Shown here piece by piece: positions 44,378 to 51,893 of a DNA stretch of 64,000 nucleotides (its first letter is position 1; every line of letters begins with the position of its first letter). A program made the translations under genes and the position numbers. The notes beneath the pieces are model-generated. The model did not search any database. It had not been told where the DNA came from and saw only the letters and a program-made list of their open reading frames with translations. Location: positions 1 through 64,000 of the forward strand of contig NZ_JAIOJZ010000022.1 of assembly GCF_020404845.1 (NCBI RefSeq), in the 5' to 3' direction. Source of the DNA: Streptomyces hyderabadensis (GTDB taxonomy: Bacteria; Actinomycetota; Actinomycetes; Streptomycetales; Streptomycetaceae).

Positions 44378-44423
44378 TGGAGCCGCCTTCGGGATTCGAA
44401 CCCGAAACCTACGCATTACGAGT
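44378..44423 (-). repeat. attL: tRNA-Thr 3'-half fragment
   Basis: Direct repeat of the tRNA 3' half beginning TGGAGCCGCCTTCGGG. It differs from the intact copy at one position (A for G in the CCCGA[A/G]ACC segment, outside the T loop). It lacks the 5' half, so it is not a functional tRNA. The gap 44211-44660 also holds the TGAGACC pair and a ribosome site for the HNH gene. Confidence 0.85.
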
Positions 44424-44538
44424 TGTCCGACCTTGGTCCGTGGTCGTCCGTACGCGTCCTTGGGACCTGCTTGTCCGCAGGTTAGGGCCGTAACTGAACC
44501 CCCAAAGGCCCACCCGACCGCTCCGGAAACGGCACAAG

Positions 44539-44557
44539 TGAGACCGCGACTGAGACC
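44539..44557 (+). promoter_or_regulatory. Paired TGAGACC heptamers, left arm
   Basis: TGAGACC at 44539-44545 and again at 44551-44557, 12 bp start to start. The same pair with the same spacing occurs near the right end (48442-48460). Position inside both ends of an att-bounded element suggests arm-type recombinase binding sites. Confidence 0.45.
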
Positions 44558-44660
44558 TCCGACGTTGCGCAGGCCGTCCCAAACTCCCGCGTACGGCAAC
44601 TCTGTTGTCAGAGTCTGCCTCTATGGTTCCAAGCAAGCCTGCCGAGTGAGGAAGGAAGCC

Positions 44661-45428
44661 ATGGCCGAGGAGCCTCACAGGAAGTACGACAACACCACCA
44701 TTGCCGCGCTCATGACCCTAGCGCGGGGCGGCTGCTACGCCCCCCGTTGTGGAGCGCCGACGGTGCGCATCATCGACGGCAAGCCCGTCCTCAACCTGGA
44801 CATCGCCCATATTCGCGCTCTAAAGGCGGGCGGGAAGCGGTACGACCCGTCATGGAGCGTGGAGGACAGGAACAGCTTCGCCAACCTGATCTTGCTGTGC
44901 AACGTGCACCACAAGCGCGTAGACGGCATTGACGGTGAAAAGTACTCCGTAGCCATCCTTGAGGGGTGGAAGCATGTTCGCGAAGCCGATGGGCAAGACG
45001 CCCTCGCAGGCCTGAGCGGTCTCACTGAGGCCCGACTGGTCTCGATGATCCAGGAAGCACAGGAACAGTACGTGGATCGGCTTGCGCCGGTGCTAGGAAC
45101 TCTTGCGGATCGGGTGCCAGAGCTGTCGTCTCTACTCAGGGTTCTCAAGTCTGATCTTGAGCGAATGCAGGGGCATGCACCTGGCATCCCGGAGGACACG
45201 GCTTGGATGGTTTACGAGGCCAGCCGCAATCTGGCGCACCTCCAGGACAACACGCCTTTGCTGATGAACGCGGGAGCCGACCTCGCACACCTGCAAGACA
45301 ACGTCCACTTGCTGGCTTCCGCCGCTCAGGCCCTGATTCGCGTGGCGGACCTGCCGGCTTCCCTCAGCCACGCAGCCGATGACATCCGGAGTGCTGCGGC
45401 TGCCCTCTCGGACGCGAGGAGGTACTGA
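44661..45428 (+). CDS. HNH nuclease-domain protein with C-terminal helical repeats (island cargo)
   Basis: 255 aa from ATG 44661, with GAGGAAGGAAG upstream. The N-terminal HNH/zinc domain shows C25xxxxC30, D47-I-A-H50, N75 and C80xxHH(83-84) then D88, in the arrangement CYAPRC / LDIAHIRALKAGGKRYD / FANLILLCNVHHKRVDG. This subtype is like HNH effectors of CBASS-type Cap5 proteins (my recollection), but no SAVED domain follows. Residues ~120-255 are helical with a 17-residue repeat (LAHLQDN at 191 and 208). A DNA-degrading effector with a sensory helical tail is a plausible reading. Confidence 0.75.
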   Translation: MAEEPHRKYDNTTIAALMTLARGGCYAPRCGAPTVRIIDGKPVLNLDIAHIRALKAGGKRYDPSWSVEDRNSFANLILLCNVHHKRVDGIDGEKYSVAILEGWKHVREADGQDALAGLSGLTEARLVSMIQEAQEQYVDRLAPVLGTLADRVPELSSLLRVLKSDLERMQGHAPGIPEDTAWMVYEASRNLAHLQDNTPLLMNAGADLAHLQDNVHLLASAAQALIRVADLPASLSHAADDIRSAAAALSDARRY

Positions 45429-45481
45429 GAAGGGCAAGCGCGCAACCTCTGCTACGCAGACGCCTGCCTAGGGTCAACGAC

Positions 45482-45544
45482 ATGGACCTTTTCCAGACGT
45501 TCTCCACACGGCTCAGTGGTCCGCTGGCTACTTGGGCAAACTGA
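45482..45544 (+). CDS. Possible 20-residue ORF or gene remnant
   Basis: ATG 45482 encodes MDLFQTFSTRLSGPLATWAN and stops at 45542-45544. It looks like an authentic N-terminus but ends abruptly, 10 bp into the region where the next gene's longer frame begins. It may be a leader peptide, an eroded gene start or chance. Confidence 0.25.
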   Translation: MDLFQTFSTRLSGPLATWAN

Positions 45545-45597
45545 CGAACGTAGAGAAGCCGCCTTACGCGCCATCTGGCGCTGAGCTGGGGGAACTT

Positions 45598-46173
45598 ATG
45601 ATCGTCCGACATCACTTAGGCGAAGATGGCGAGCTGGCCCAGTACCTCACGCGCCAGCTCAACACTCCACTGGACTGGCCCCAGGATGGAGGTCTGAACA
45701 CCGAGCACGTTGCGGAGATCGCCGCCGCAGCAGCCTGCGATGTCTCCCACAACCAAGCGGCTAACGGGCACTTGGTCGACCTCCTCGCCGCTCTTCCTCT
45801 GCCAGGCACTCAGGAAGGGGATGAGTTTTGGGATGAGCTGAGGCGTGCTGGAGGTGATGCCGCTTTGTACATCGATCCCGTCAACTCGGGCGGCCCCTTC
45901 ATCAAGTACCTCATCGACGGGAACGAAGGGGGCATCGCTGGCCGCGTCCTCAGCTTCCTGGGCAAGCTCGATGACCAGCAGCGCGAGGCGGTGATCGGAG
46001 TGATCGGAGCCGCCTTGGACTACAACAGCTTCGTTGCAGGTGGTCGGTACCTCGGAAAGCTATGGCTGCGTGATGCTGAGACCTCTGCATGGCACGTCCT
46101 CCTTGCGAGCCGCCGGGCGTACGAGACAGAGGACGACCGCAAGCGATTCCTTGAGGCATGGAGCAACGCCTGA
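45598..46173 (+). CDS. Island protein of unknown function
   Basis: 191 aa from ATG 45598, with GGGGGA 5 nt upstream; a TTG at 45532 would add 22 residues. The product is acidic and helical (HLGEDGELAQYLTRQLNTPLDWPQDG; LLAALPLPGTQEGDEFWDELRRAGGDAALY; DDQQREAVIGVIGAALDYNSFVAGGRYLGKLWLRDAETSAWHVLL). No membrane segment, catalytic motif or known domain is recognised. It lies between two nuclease-like genes, all on one strand, 170 bp after the HNH gene. It could be an immunity, sensor or partner protein. Confidence 0.7.
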   Translation: MIVRHHLGEDGELAQYLTRQLNTPLDWPQDGGLNTEHVAEIAAAAACDVSHNQAANGHLVDLLAALPLPGTQEGDEFWDELRRAGGDAALYIDPVNSGGPFIKYLIDGNEGGIAGRVLSFLGKLDDQQREAVIGVIGAALDYNSFVAGGRYLGKLWLRDAETSAWHVLLASRRAYETEDDRKRFLEAWSNA

Positions 46174-46222
46174 GCGGTGTAGAGCAGCAGAAGCGCCGAT
46201 CACTCGAAATCCAGATAGGGCT

Positions 46223-46261
46223 GTCTCTGGCCGACGCTCCTGCGCCCCGTCGGCCAGAGAC
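46223..46261 (+). terminator. Hairpin between island genes 2 and 3
   Basis: Perfect 14-bp inverted repeat GTCTCTGGCCGACG / CGTCGGCCAGAGAC with an 11-nt loop, 49 bp after the stop of the preceding gene. There is no T-run, so it could be a terminator or a structured regulatory site. It suggests that the third gene has its own promoter. Confidence 0.55.
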
Positions 46262-46378
46262 TCAACCTGCTCCCGATTGACCGGGTGCGGCGCTTGGCCA
46301 CGCGTTCCAGCAGCCGACCACTATGGCGCGGCGAAAACCTCTAGGAGTGGTCAGCGAGGCGATCTACGATCGTTGGTC

Positions 46379-47560
46379 ATGGGCGTGTACAGGAGCCGAC
46401 ATCGGTCAGATGTGTCGCCGAAACGTGCCGCAGAAGCGGATGCCGAGTTCTTAGACAGGATCGCCGGTCCGTTCTGGGACCAGGTACGGGATGTGATCAA
46501 CGAGTGGTGGTCGCACTTCCCGGACCATGCTCAGCCTGGCCTGCGTAGTCGACTGCTGGACAGGAACTCCGACGCGAACGTCTACTCAGCGCTGTGGGAG
46601 TTGTACTTGCACGAGATGCTGCTCGGTTCCGGCTGCACCGTGGAGGTAGAGCCGCAAATAGGCACGAATGGCAAGAATCCCGACTTTCTGGTCTCCCGTG
46701 ACGGCGGTCAATTCGTCGTCGAGGCAATCTGGACAGCCCAGCGTCTGGGAGACACCGTTCCTAAGCAACTCCCACCTCAACTTAAAGATGGCATCGATCG
46801 GGTGCCGAGCCCAAACTTCTTCGTGTCCTACAGGCTTAACCGCGCCGGGGCAGCGACGCCCCCTCAGAGGCGCCTGAAAAGCCAGCTGACGCAGTGGCTG
46901 GCGAGCCTGGACCCCGACCAAGTCATCGCCGAGTATGAGCGCAAGGTGCCGCCGCCGAGGTTCACCTGGCAGGACGCTGACTGGAACATCACGTTTGAGG
47001 CGATCCCCCGCAGCCCCGGCAAACGAGGCGATCCAACGAGCAGGACAATCGGAATTCACCCTGCGGTATGGGTCAACGATGAATCGAATCTCGTGCTCGA
47101 CGCCGTCAAAAGGAAGGGCCGGAAGTACGGCGACCTAGCACTGCCATTCATCGTCGCGGTCGGCCATGCGGCCATCTTTCCCGACGTCGAGGATACCAAG
47201 ACCGCGCTGTACGGAACTTCGGTCGAGTACGCGCGGGTCGGCACACCGACCTTCGGCCGAATGCTCGACGGGTACTGGACTGCCACCTACGACCACGCCC
47301 ACAGCCGGGTTAGCGGCGTGCTCGTCGTCGACAACCCAGCACCCTGGACCTGGACGAAGAACGCCCCTGTCCTGTGGCGGAGCCCTGACCCTAAGTCGCT
47401 TCCGGCCCCCATCCTTCCCGCATGGGCAGCCGCACAGTTGGGCGAGGTACAAGTCGAACACCAACCAGCAGCTCGCCCCATCCACACCGCCCTCAGTCTG
47501 CCCAAGCATTGGCCGGTCGGCGACGCCTTCCCCCGAGGTCACCAGAGCGACATGACCTGA
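46379..47560 (+). CDS. PD-(D/E)XK-like putative nuclease (island cargo)
   Basis: 393 aa from ATG 46379 (TTG 46373 also possible; no clear ribosome site). Residues ~65-120 fit a restriction-endonuclease-like core: helix with E74 (ALWELYLHEML), then VEVEPQIG, D102 in NPDFLV, and E115 in FVVEAI. The usual lysine of ExK is replaced by I117, so activity is uncertain; related families have VEAT here (recollection). The rest contains no second domain that I recognise. GC at third positions is reduced relative to core genes. Confidence 0.65.
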   Translation: MGVYRSRHRSDVSPKRAAEADAEFLDRIAGPFWDQVRDVINEWWSHFPDHAQPGLRSRLLDRNSDANVYSALWELYLHEMLLGSGCTVEVEPQIGTNGKNPDFLVSRDGGQFVVEAIWTAQRLGDTVPKQLPPQLKDGIDRVPSPNFFVSYRLNRAGAATPPQRRLKSQLTQWLASLDPDQVIAEYERKVPPPRFTWQDADWNITFEAIPRSPGKRGDPTSRTIGIHPAVWVNDESNLVLDAVKRKGRKYGDLALPFIVAVGHAAIFPDVEDTKTALYGTSVEYARVGTPTFGRMLDGYWTATYDHAHSRVSGVLVVDNPAPWTWTKNAPVLWRSPDPKSLPAPILPAWAAAQLGEVQVEHQPAARPIHTALSLPKHWPVGDAFPRGHQSDMT

Positions 47561-47693
47561 AGGCAGCGGTGCGACCCGTGGGGTTGACAAGAAGAGTCTG
47601 GAGCAAAAGTCGGCCGGGCGATGCGTGAGCGGGAGACTGCTGGGGCAATGGGCGCCCGGCGAGGCCAACCAAGACCGACCAGAGCGGTCCCCA

Positions 47694-48356
47694 TCAGGAA
47701 CGTTCCGCCGTCTCCGGTGCGAGTCGCCTCGTGAATCCGTGGTCGCGAAGACGTTCGTGCGCGGTCCTGATGTCGTCGGGAATCTCCTGCTCGGTCATGA
47801 ACCCTTGACGGGGGTAGATCATGAGGCGCTGGTGGGCGCCGACCAGCATGTCGACGACAAGGCGCGCGTCCCCGATCGAGTCGATGTAGCCGGAAAGCGC
47901 CATGGGAGTCGACGCGCACACCCACTCGACACCGGGCCACATCTTGCAGGCTGTCGCGTATGCACGCCGTTCCTCGTAGGGCTTGCTGATCAGGAGGGCG
48001 GACGTGACGGGCACGCGCCGCTCTTCGAGGAGCGCGCGCGAGAATCGGATGTTCTCGCCCGTGTTCCTCGCATTCGGCTCGACGAGGATGGCGTGCTCGG
48101 GGACCCCAGCTCCATCGCGCGCTCTCGGTAGTGATCGGCCTCGCCACGGGGCATCCGCTCGCGCGTCGTGCGGCTGGTCGCCCCGGTGAAGACGATGAGC
48201 GGGGACATGCCCTGGTTGTAGAGGTCCGCCGTGGTGTCGGCCACCCCCAGGTCATGGCTGCCGAGACCGATGGCGATGGAGCACGGGCGCGACTCGTGCC
48301 CCATCTGCTGGAAGTTCCAGCGTCTGTGCGTCCACCCACGCCTGAGCCGAGATCAC
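47694..48356 (-). pseudogene. YdcF/SanA-like (DUF218) gene with two frameshifts
   Basis: Starting at GTG 48356 (GAGGG 8 nt upstream) the frame reads VISAQAWVDAQTL; a shift near 48320 is needed to continue as WNFQQMGHES, then ADLYNQGMSPLIVFTGATSRTT; a second shift near 48101-48108 (G/C run, one base missing) restores VPEHAILVEPNARNTGENI, and the frame then runs to the TGA at 47694-47696. Joined, the product is a complete YdcF-like protein (DUF218; envelope or vancomycin-tolerance family). It is probably decayed, unless the two shifts are sequencing errors. Confidence 0.75.
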
Positions 48357-48441
48357 TTGCTGTCGCCCTCGTCTTCGCCGAGTCCGGCATCTTGAAGTCG
48401 TACGACCACGCGAACCGCGTCGCCGCGTGCACCCCGCCCAC

Positions 48442-48460
48442 TGAGACCAGAAGTGAGACC
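48442..48460 (+). promoter_or_regulatory. Paired TGAGACC heptamers, right arm
   Basis: TGAGACC at 48442-48448 and 48454-48460, 12 bp start to start, the same spacing as at 44539-44557. It lies about 92 bp inside the right attachment repeat. Confidence 0.45.
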
Positions 48461-48514
48461 GCCGACACCCGTGCGGAGCGCGCCCGGCGCCGCCGCCGCA
48501 TCCGCTGAACGAGA

Positions 48515-48547
48515 AAGCCCAGCTCAGACAGTGCCTGGGCTGGGCTT
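48515..48547 (-). terminator. tRNA-Thr terminator
   Basis: Inverted repeat AAGCCCAGC / GCTGGGCTT (9 bp, 15-nt loop) just past the tRNA 3' end on its strand, followed by TCTC. It lies on the island side of the attachment repeat, so the element supplied the terminator. Confidence 0.7.
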
Positions 48548-48551
48548 CGAG

Positions 48552-48628
48552 TGGAGCCGCCTTCGGGATTCGAACCCGAGACCTACGCATTACGAGTGCG
48601 TTGCTCTGGCCATCTGAGCTAAGGCGGC
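48552..48628 (-). tRNA. tRNA-Thr (anticodon CGU), CCA encoded
   Basis: 77 nt on the minus strand. The acceptor stem GCCGCCT/AGGCGGC, D stem GCTC/GAGC, anticodon stem ACGCA/TGCGT with loop CTCGTAA (anticodon CGT), and T stem TCGGG/CCCGA with loop TTCGAAT are complete. T-CCA is encoded. Its 3' 46 nt form one end of the island. Confidence 0.97.
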
Positions 48629-48737
48629 GCGCTGTGCACCCATGGTGCGATCAGCAACGACGGTAAGTCTACACAGTTTCCCGGGGTGCTCCGAACCCGC
48701 CCCGGAGGCGTGGACTCCGGGGCGGGAGGGCGGGCGG

Positions 48738-50357
48738 CTACGAGCAGCGCTTGCCGTCCTCGGGGGCGGTGCCGCTCAGCAGGTACGTGTTGATCGCCGA
48801 GTCGATGCAGGTGCTGCCGCGGCCGTAGGCGGTGTGGCCGTCGCCCTCGTAGGTGAGGAGGCGGCCGGAGGAGAGCTGGTCGGAGAGGGCCTCGGCCCAG
48901 CGGTACGGGGTGGCCGGGTCGCGGGTGGTGCCGACCACCACGATCGGGGTGGCGCCGACCGCCTCGATGCGGTGCGGCTCCCCCGTGGGCTGCACGGGCC
49001 AGTACGCGCAGTTCAGGGAGGACCAGGCGAGGCCCTCGCCGAAGACCGGGGAGGCCTTCTCGAACTCGGGGAGGGCGGCGCGCACCTCGTCCGGGGAGGA
49101 GAAGGCGGCGGGGAGGTCGAGGCAGTTCACGGCGGCGTTGGCGAACATCAGGTTGCTGTAGCCGCCGTCGGCCTCGCGCTCGTAGTAGCTGTCGGAGAGG
49201 ACCAGCAGGCCGGCGCCGTCCTTCTCCTTGATCGCCGAGGTGAGGGACTCGCGCAGCTGCTGCCAGGCGCCCTCGTCATACATCGCCGCGATCACGCCGG
49301 TGGTGGCGAGGGACTCGGTGAGCTTGCGGCCGTCGGCGTCGCCGGCGGGGAGGGGCTTCGCGTCCAGGTCGTCGAAGAAGGACTTCAGGTTCTTGCCGAC
49401 CTGGTCGGGTGAGGTGTTCTTGCCGCCCAGGGGGCAGTCCGGCTGCCGTACGCAGTCCTTCGCGAAGGACTGGAACGCCGTCTCGAAGCCCTCCGTCTGC
49501 TCCAGGTTCAGGCGGCGGGCGGGCAGGGAGGGGTCCATCGCGCCGTCCAGGACCAGGCGGCCCGCCCGGTCCGGGAACAGGCCGGCGTAGGTCGCGCCCA
49601 GGAAGGTGCCGTACGACGCTCCGACGTAGGTCAGCTTCTCGTCGCCCAGCACGGCGCGCAGGACGTCCATGTCGCGTGCCGCCTCGACCGTCGAGACGTG
49701 GCGCAGCAGCTTCGGCGCGTCCGCCCCGCAGCCCTCGGCGAACTCCTTGTAGGCGTCGACCAGCTTGTCCGTCTCGGCCGCGTCGTCCGGTGTGACGTCG
49801 GTCTGCGTGTACGCGTCCATCTCACGGCCGTCGAGGCATTCGACGGGCTCGCTGCGGGCCACGCCCCGCGGGTCGACCGCCACCATGTCGTACTGGGCGC
49901 GGACCTTCGCCGGGTAGCCGATGCCCGCGTACTGCTGGAGGTAACCGATCGCCGAGCCGCCCGGTCCGCCGGGGTTGACCAGCAGCGAGCCGAGCCGCTT
50001 GCCCGGTCCGGTGGCCTTCTTGCGGGCCACCGCGAGCCGGACGTCGCCCTGGCCCGGCTCGGCGTAGTCGAGCGGGGCCTTCATGGTGGCGCACTGGAAG
50101 CCGGGGACACCGCAGTCGCGCCAGGCGAGCTTCTGCTCGTAGTACGGCGACAGCTCGGCGGGCGTGGCCCTCGGCAGGGGGGCCAGGGCCGCCGTGGCCG
50201 CCTCCGTCGAGCCCGCCCCCTCCGCCGCGGGGGAACCGGCGGACGTCGACGCGCCCCCGGCCGAGCAGGCGGTGGCGAGCAGCGCGGCGGCGAGCAGCGA
50301 GGCTCGGAAACGGGTGCTGCCGGTGCGGGTCCTGCGGTGAGTGCGCCTTGTGTGCAT
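48738..50357 (-). CDS. Secreted TAP-type alpha/beta-hydrolase (tripeptidyl aminopeptidase-like lipoprotein)
   Basis: 539 aa. A lipoprotein signal ends in LLATAC (Cys near residue 31). The nucleophile elbow is VGASYGTFLGATYAGLFPDRAG. The C-terminal TAP_C domain begins TPIVVVGTTRDPATPYRWAEALSDQL with the catalytic His in EGDGHTAYG. Family members are extracellular tripeptidyl or mycelium-associated proteases (SlpD/E type). ATG 50357 is 6 nt after TACGCT, so it is probably leaderless. Confidence 0.9.
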   Translation of the reverse strand: MHTRRTHRRTRTGSTRFRASLLAAALLATACSAGGASTSAGSPAAEGAGSTEAATAALAPLPRATPAELSPYYEQKLAWRDCGVPGFQCATMKAPLDYAEPGQGDVRLAVARKKATGPGKRLGSLLVNPGGPGGSAIGYLQQYAGIGYPAKVRAQYDMVAVDPRGVARSEPVECLDGREMDAYTQTDVTPDDAAETDKLVDAYKEFAEGCGADAPKLLRHVSTVEAARDMDVLRAVLGDEKLTYVGASYGTFLGATYAGLFPDRAGRLVLDGAMDPSLPARRLNLEQTEGFETAFQSFAKDCVRQPDCPLGGKNTSPDQVGKNLKSFFDDLDAKPLPAGDADGRKLTESLATTGVIAAMYDEGAWQQLRESLTSAIKEKDGAGLLVLSDSYYEREADGGYSNLMFANAAVNCLDLPAAFSSPDEVRAALPEFEKASPVFGEGLAWSSLNCAYWPVQPTGEPHRIEAVGATPIVVVGTTRDPATPYRWAEALSDQLSSGRLLTYEGDGHTAYGRGSTCIDSAINTYLLSGTAPEDGKRCS

Positions 50358-50490
50358 TCAGCGAGCGTAACTCTCCGCGACGGTCTCGTTGCGGTGCGTG
50401 CTCTACGTGCCTCGTACGTGTTACGGCGTCAACCCGGCGGGACGTCGGCGGGCCCCGGCACGGCCCAAGGCACGGTCCCGCGGCGGGTGC

Positions 50491-51696
50491 TCAGCCCGAT
50501 CTGAGCGCCATCGTCATCGCCTCCACCGCCAGCAGCGGCGGCACATTGCGGTCCAGGGCCTCTCCGCAGGCGGCGATCGCCTCGATGCGGCGCAGCGTGG
50601 ACTCGGGTGTGCTGCCGCGGGCGAGCCGCTCCAGGGCGTCCTCCGCGTCGGCGTTGGCGATCGCCACCCGGGTGCCGAGCTGGAGCGCGAGGACGTCGCG
50701 GTAGAAGCCGGTCAGCTCGCTCAGGGCGAGATCGAGGCTGTTGCGCTGGGTGCGGGCCTTGCGGCGTTTCTGGTCGGCCTCCAGGTCCTTGATCACACCG
50801 GCCGTGCCGCGCGGGAGCCGGCCGCCCTGGGCCGCGCCCAGCGCCGCCTTCAGCTCCTCGGTCTCCTTGGCGTCCATCTCCTCGGCGAGCTGCTTGGCGT
50901 CCTCCGCCGCGGCGTCGACCAGTTCCTGGGCCGCCCTGAGGGCGCCGCCGACGTCCTCCACCCGCAGCGGCAGCTTCAGCACGGCGGCCCGGCGGTCCCG
51001 GGCGGCCTTGTCGGTGGCCAGGCGGCGGGCGCGGTCGATGTGGCCCTGGGTGGCGCGGGCCGCCGCGGCGGCGACGTCCGGCTCGATGCCCTCGCGCCGG
51101 ACGAGCATGTCGGCGACGGCCTCGACCGACGGCGTGCGCAGGTTCAGGTGGCGGCAGCGGGAGCGGATGGTGGGCAGGACGTCCTCGACGGAGGGGGCGC
51201 ACAGCAGCCAGACCGTCCGCGGGGCCGGTTCCTCCACGGCCTTCAGGACGGCGTTGGCCGACTTCTCGTTCAGCCGCTCGGCCTCCTCGACGAGGATGAT
51301 CTGCCAGCGGCCGTTCGCGGGCGAGGTGAACGACTTGCGGACGGTGTCCCGCATGTCCTGGGCGCGGATCTCGGCACCCAGCGCGACCACGGTGCTGACG
51401 TCCGCGTGCGTGCCCACCAGCGCCGTGTGGCAGCCGTCGCAGAAGCCGCAGCCGGGGACGCCGCCGAGGGCGCGGTCGGGGCTCACGCACTGCAGCGCGG
51501 CGGCGAACGCCCGGGCCGTCTGTGCGACGCCGGAGCCCGGCGGGCCCGTGAACAGCCAGGCGTGCGTCATGCTCGTCGCCTGCGGCAGCGGGCCGTCGGC
51601 CGCGGCGGCGGTGACGAAGGCGTCGGCGTCCCGGGCAGCGGCGGCGAGCGGCTCGCACACCTTCTCCTGCCCGACGAGGTCGTCCCACACGGTCAT
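50491..51696 (-). CDS. holB: DNA polymerase III subunit delta'
   Basis: 401 aa. The clamp-loader AAA fold has a degenerate P-loop (FTGPPGSGVAQTA, no GKT), as usual in delta', and a zinc motif with four cysteines (CVSPDRALGGVPGCGFCDGC). SRC-like sensor region TIRSRCRHLNL is present. It helps load the sliding clamp. It follows tmk on the same strand with a 197-bp gap containing a terminator-like hairpin and short repeats, as is common for tmk-holB pairs. Confidence 0.93.
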   Translation of the reverse strand: MTVWDDLVGQEKVCEPLAAAARDADAFVTAAAADGPLPQATSMTHAWLFTGPPGSGVAQTARAFAAALQCVSPDRALGGVPGCGFCDGCHTALVGTHADVSTVVALGAEIRAQDMRDTVRKSFTSPANGRWQIILVEEAERLNEKSANAVLKAVEEPAPRTVWLLCAPSVEDVLPTIRSRCRHLNLRTPSVEAVADMLVRREGIEPDVAAAAARATQGHIDRARRLATDKAARDRRAAVLKLPLRVEDVGGALRAAQELVDAAAEDAKQLAEEMDAKETEELKAALGAAQGGRLPRGTAGVIKDLEADQKRRKARTQRNSLDLALSELTGFYRDVLALQLGTRVAIANADAEDALERLARGSTPESTLRRIEAIAACGEALDRNVPPLLAVEAMTMALRSG

Positions 51697-51719
51697 GGGT
51701 CACGCCGTCCTTCCGTCAC

Positions 51720-51800
51720 ACGAGCCGTCGTACGGGCCCGTCGCACCGTGCCTTCGTGCCTTCGTACCGGCCCGTCGCGCTGTGCCTTCGCACCGGGCCG
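51720..51800. repeat. Short imperfect repeats in the tmk-holB gap
   Basis: The motif GTGCCTTCG occurs three times within CCGGCCCGTCGC-type repeats between 51740 and 51795. It is non-coding and of unknown role. Confidence 0.4.
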
Positions 51801-51854
51801 GCGCGCTGGTCCGCGCGCGCTGTCCATTGTGCGGGGCGGCACTGACAACGCGGC

Positions 51855-51888
51855 GGGGCCGCCGGGCACGCCCGGCCCCGGCGGCCCC
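51855..51888 (-). terminator. tmk terminator hairpin
   Basis: Perfect 12-bp inverted repeat GGGGCCGCCGGG / CCCGGCGGCCCC with a 10-nt loop, immediately after the tmk stop. Confidence 0.6.
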
Positions 51889-51893
51889 GGTAC

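Larger units (their letters stand above)
44378..48597. mobile_element. Integrase-less genomic island at tRNA-Thr (att-bounded)
   Basis: A 46-bp direct repeat (44378-44423 and 48552-48597, one mismatch) equals the 3' 46 nt of the tRNA-Thr gene, from the anticodon loop to CCA. The right copy is part of the intact tRNA; the left copy is a tRNA fragment. This is the footprint of tyrosine-recombinase integration into a tRNA 3' end. The 4.1 kb between has codon usage with many A/T-ending codons, unlike the neighbours. No integrase, excisionase or transfer gene is present. Cargo: HNH protein, unknown protein, PD-(D/E)XK-like protein, YdcF pseudogene. Confidence 0.85.

Noticed and set aside
44378..44423. 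A second tRNA gene at the left end of the island
   Set aside because: Only the 3' half is present; no 5' acceptor strand, D arm or complete anticodon stem can be drawn. It is an attachment-site duplicate.
44378..48597. A prophage or conjugative element
   Set aside because: No integrase, structural, replication or transfer genes are present in the 4.2 kb; only cargo and attachment footprints remain.
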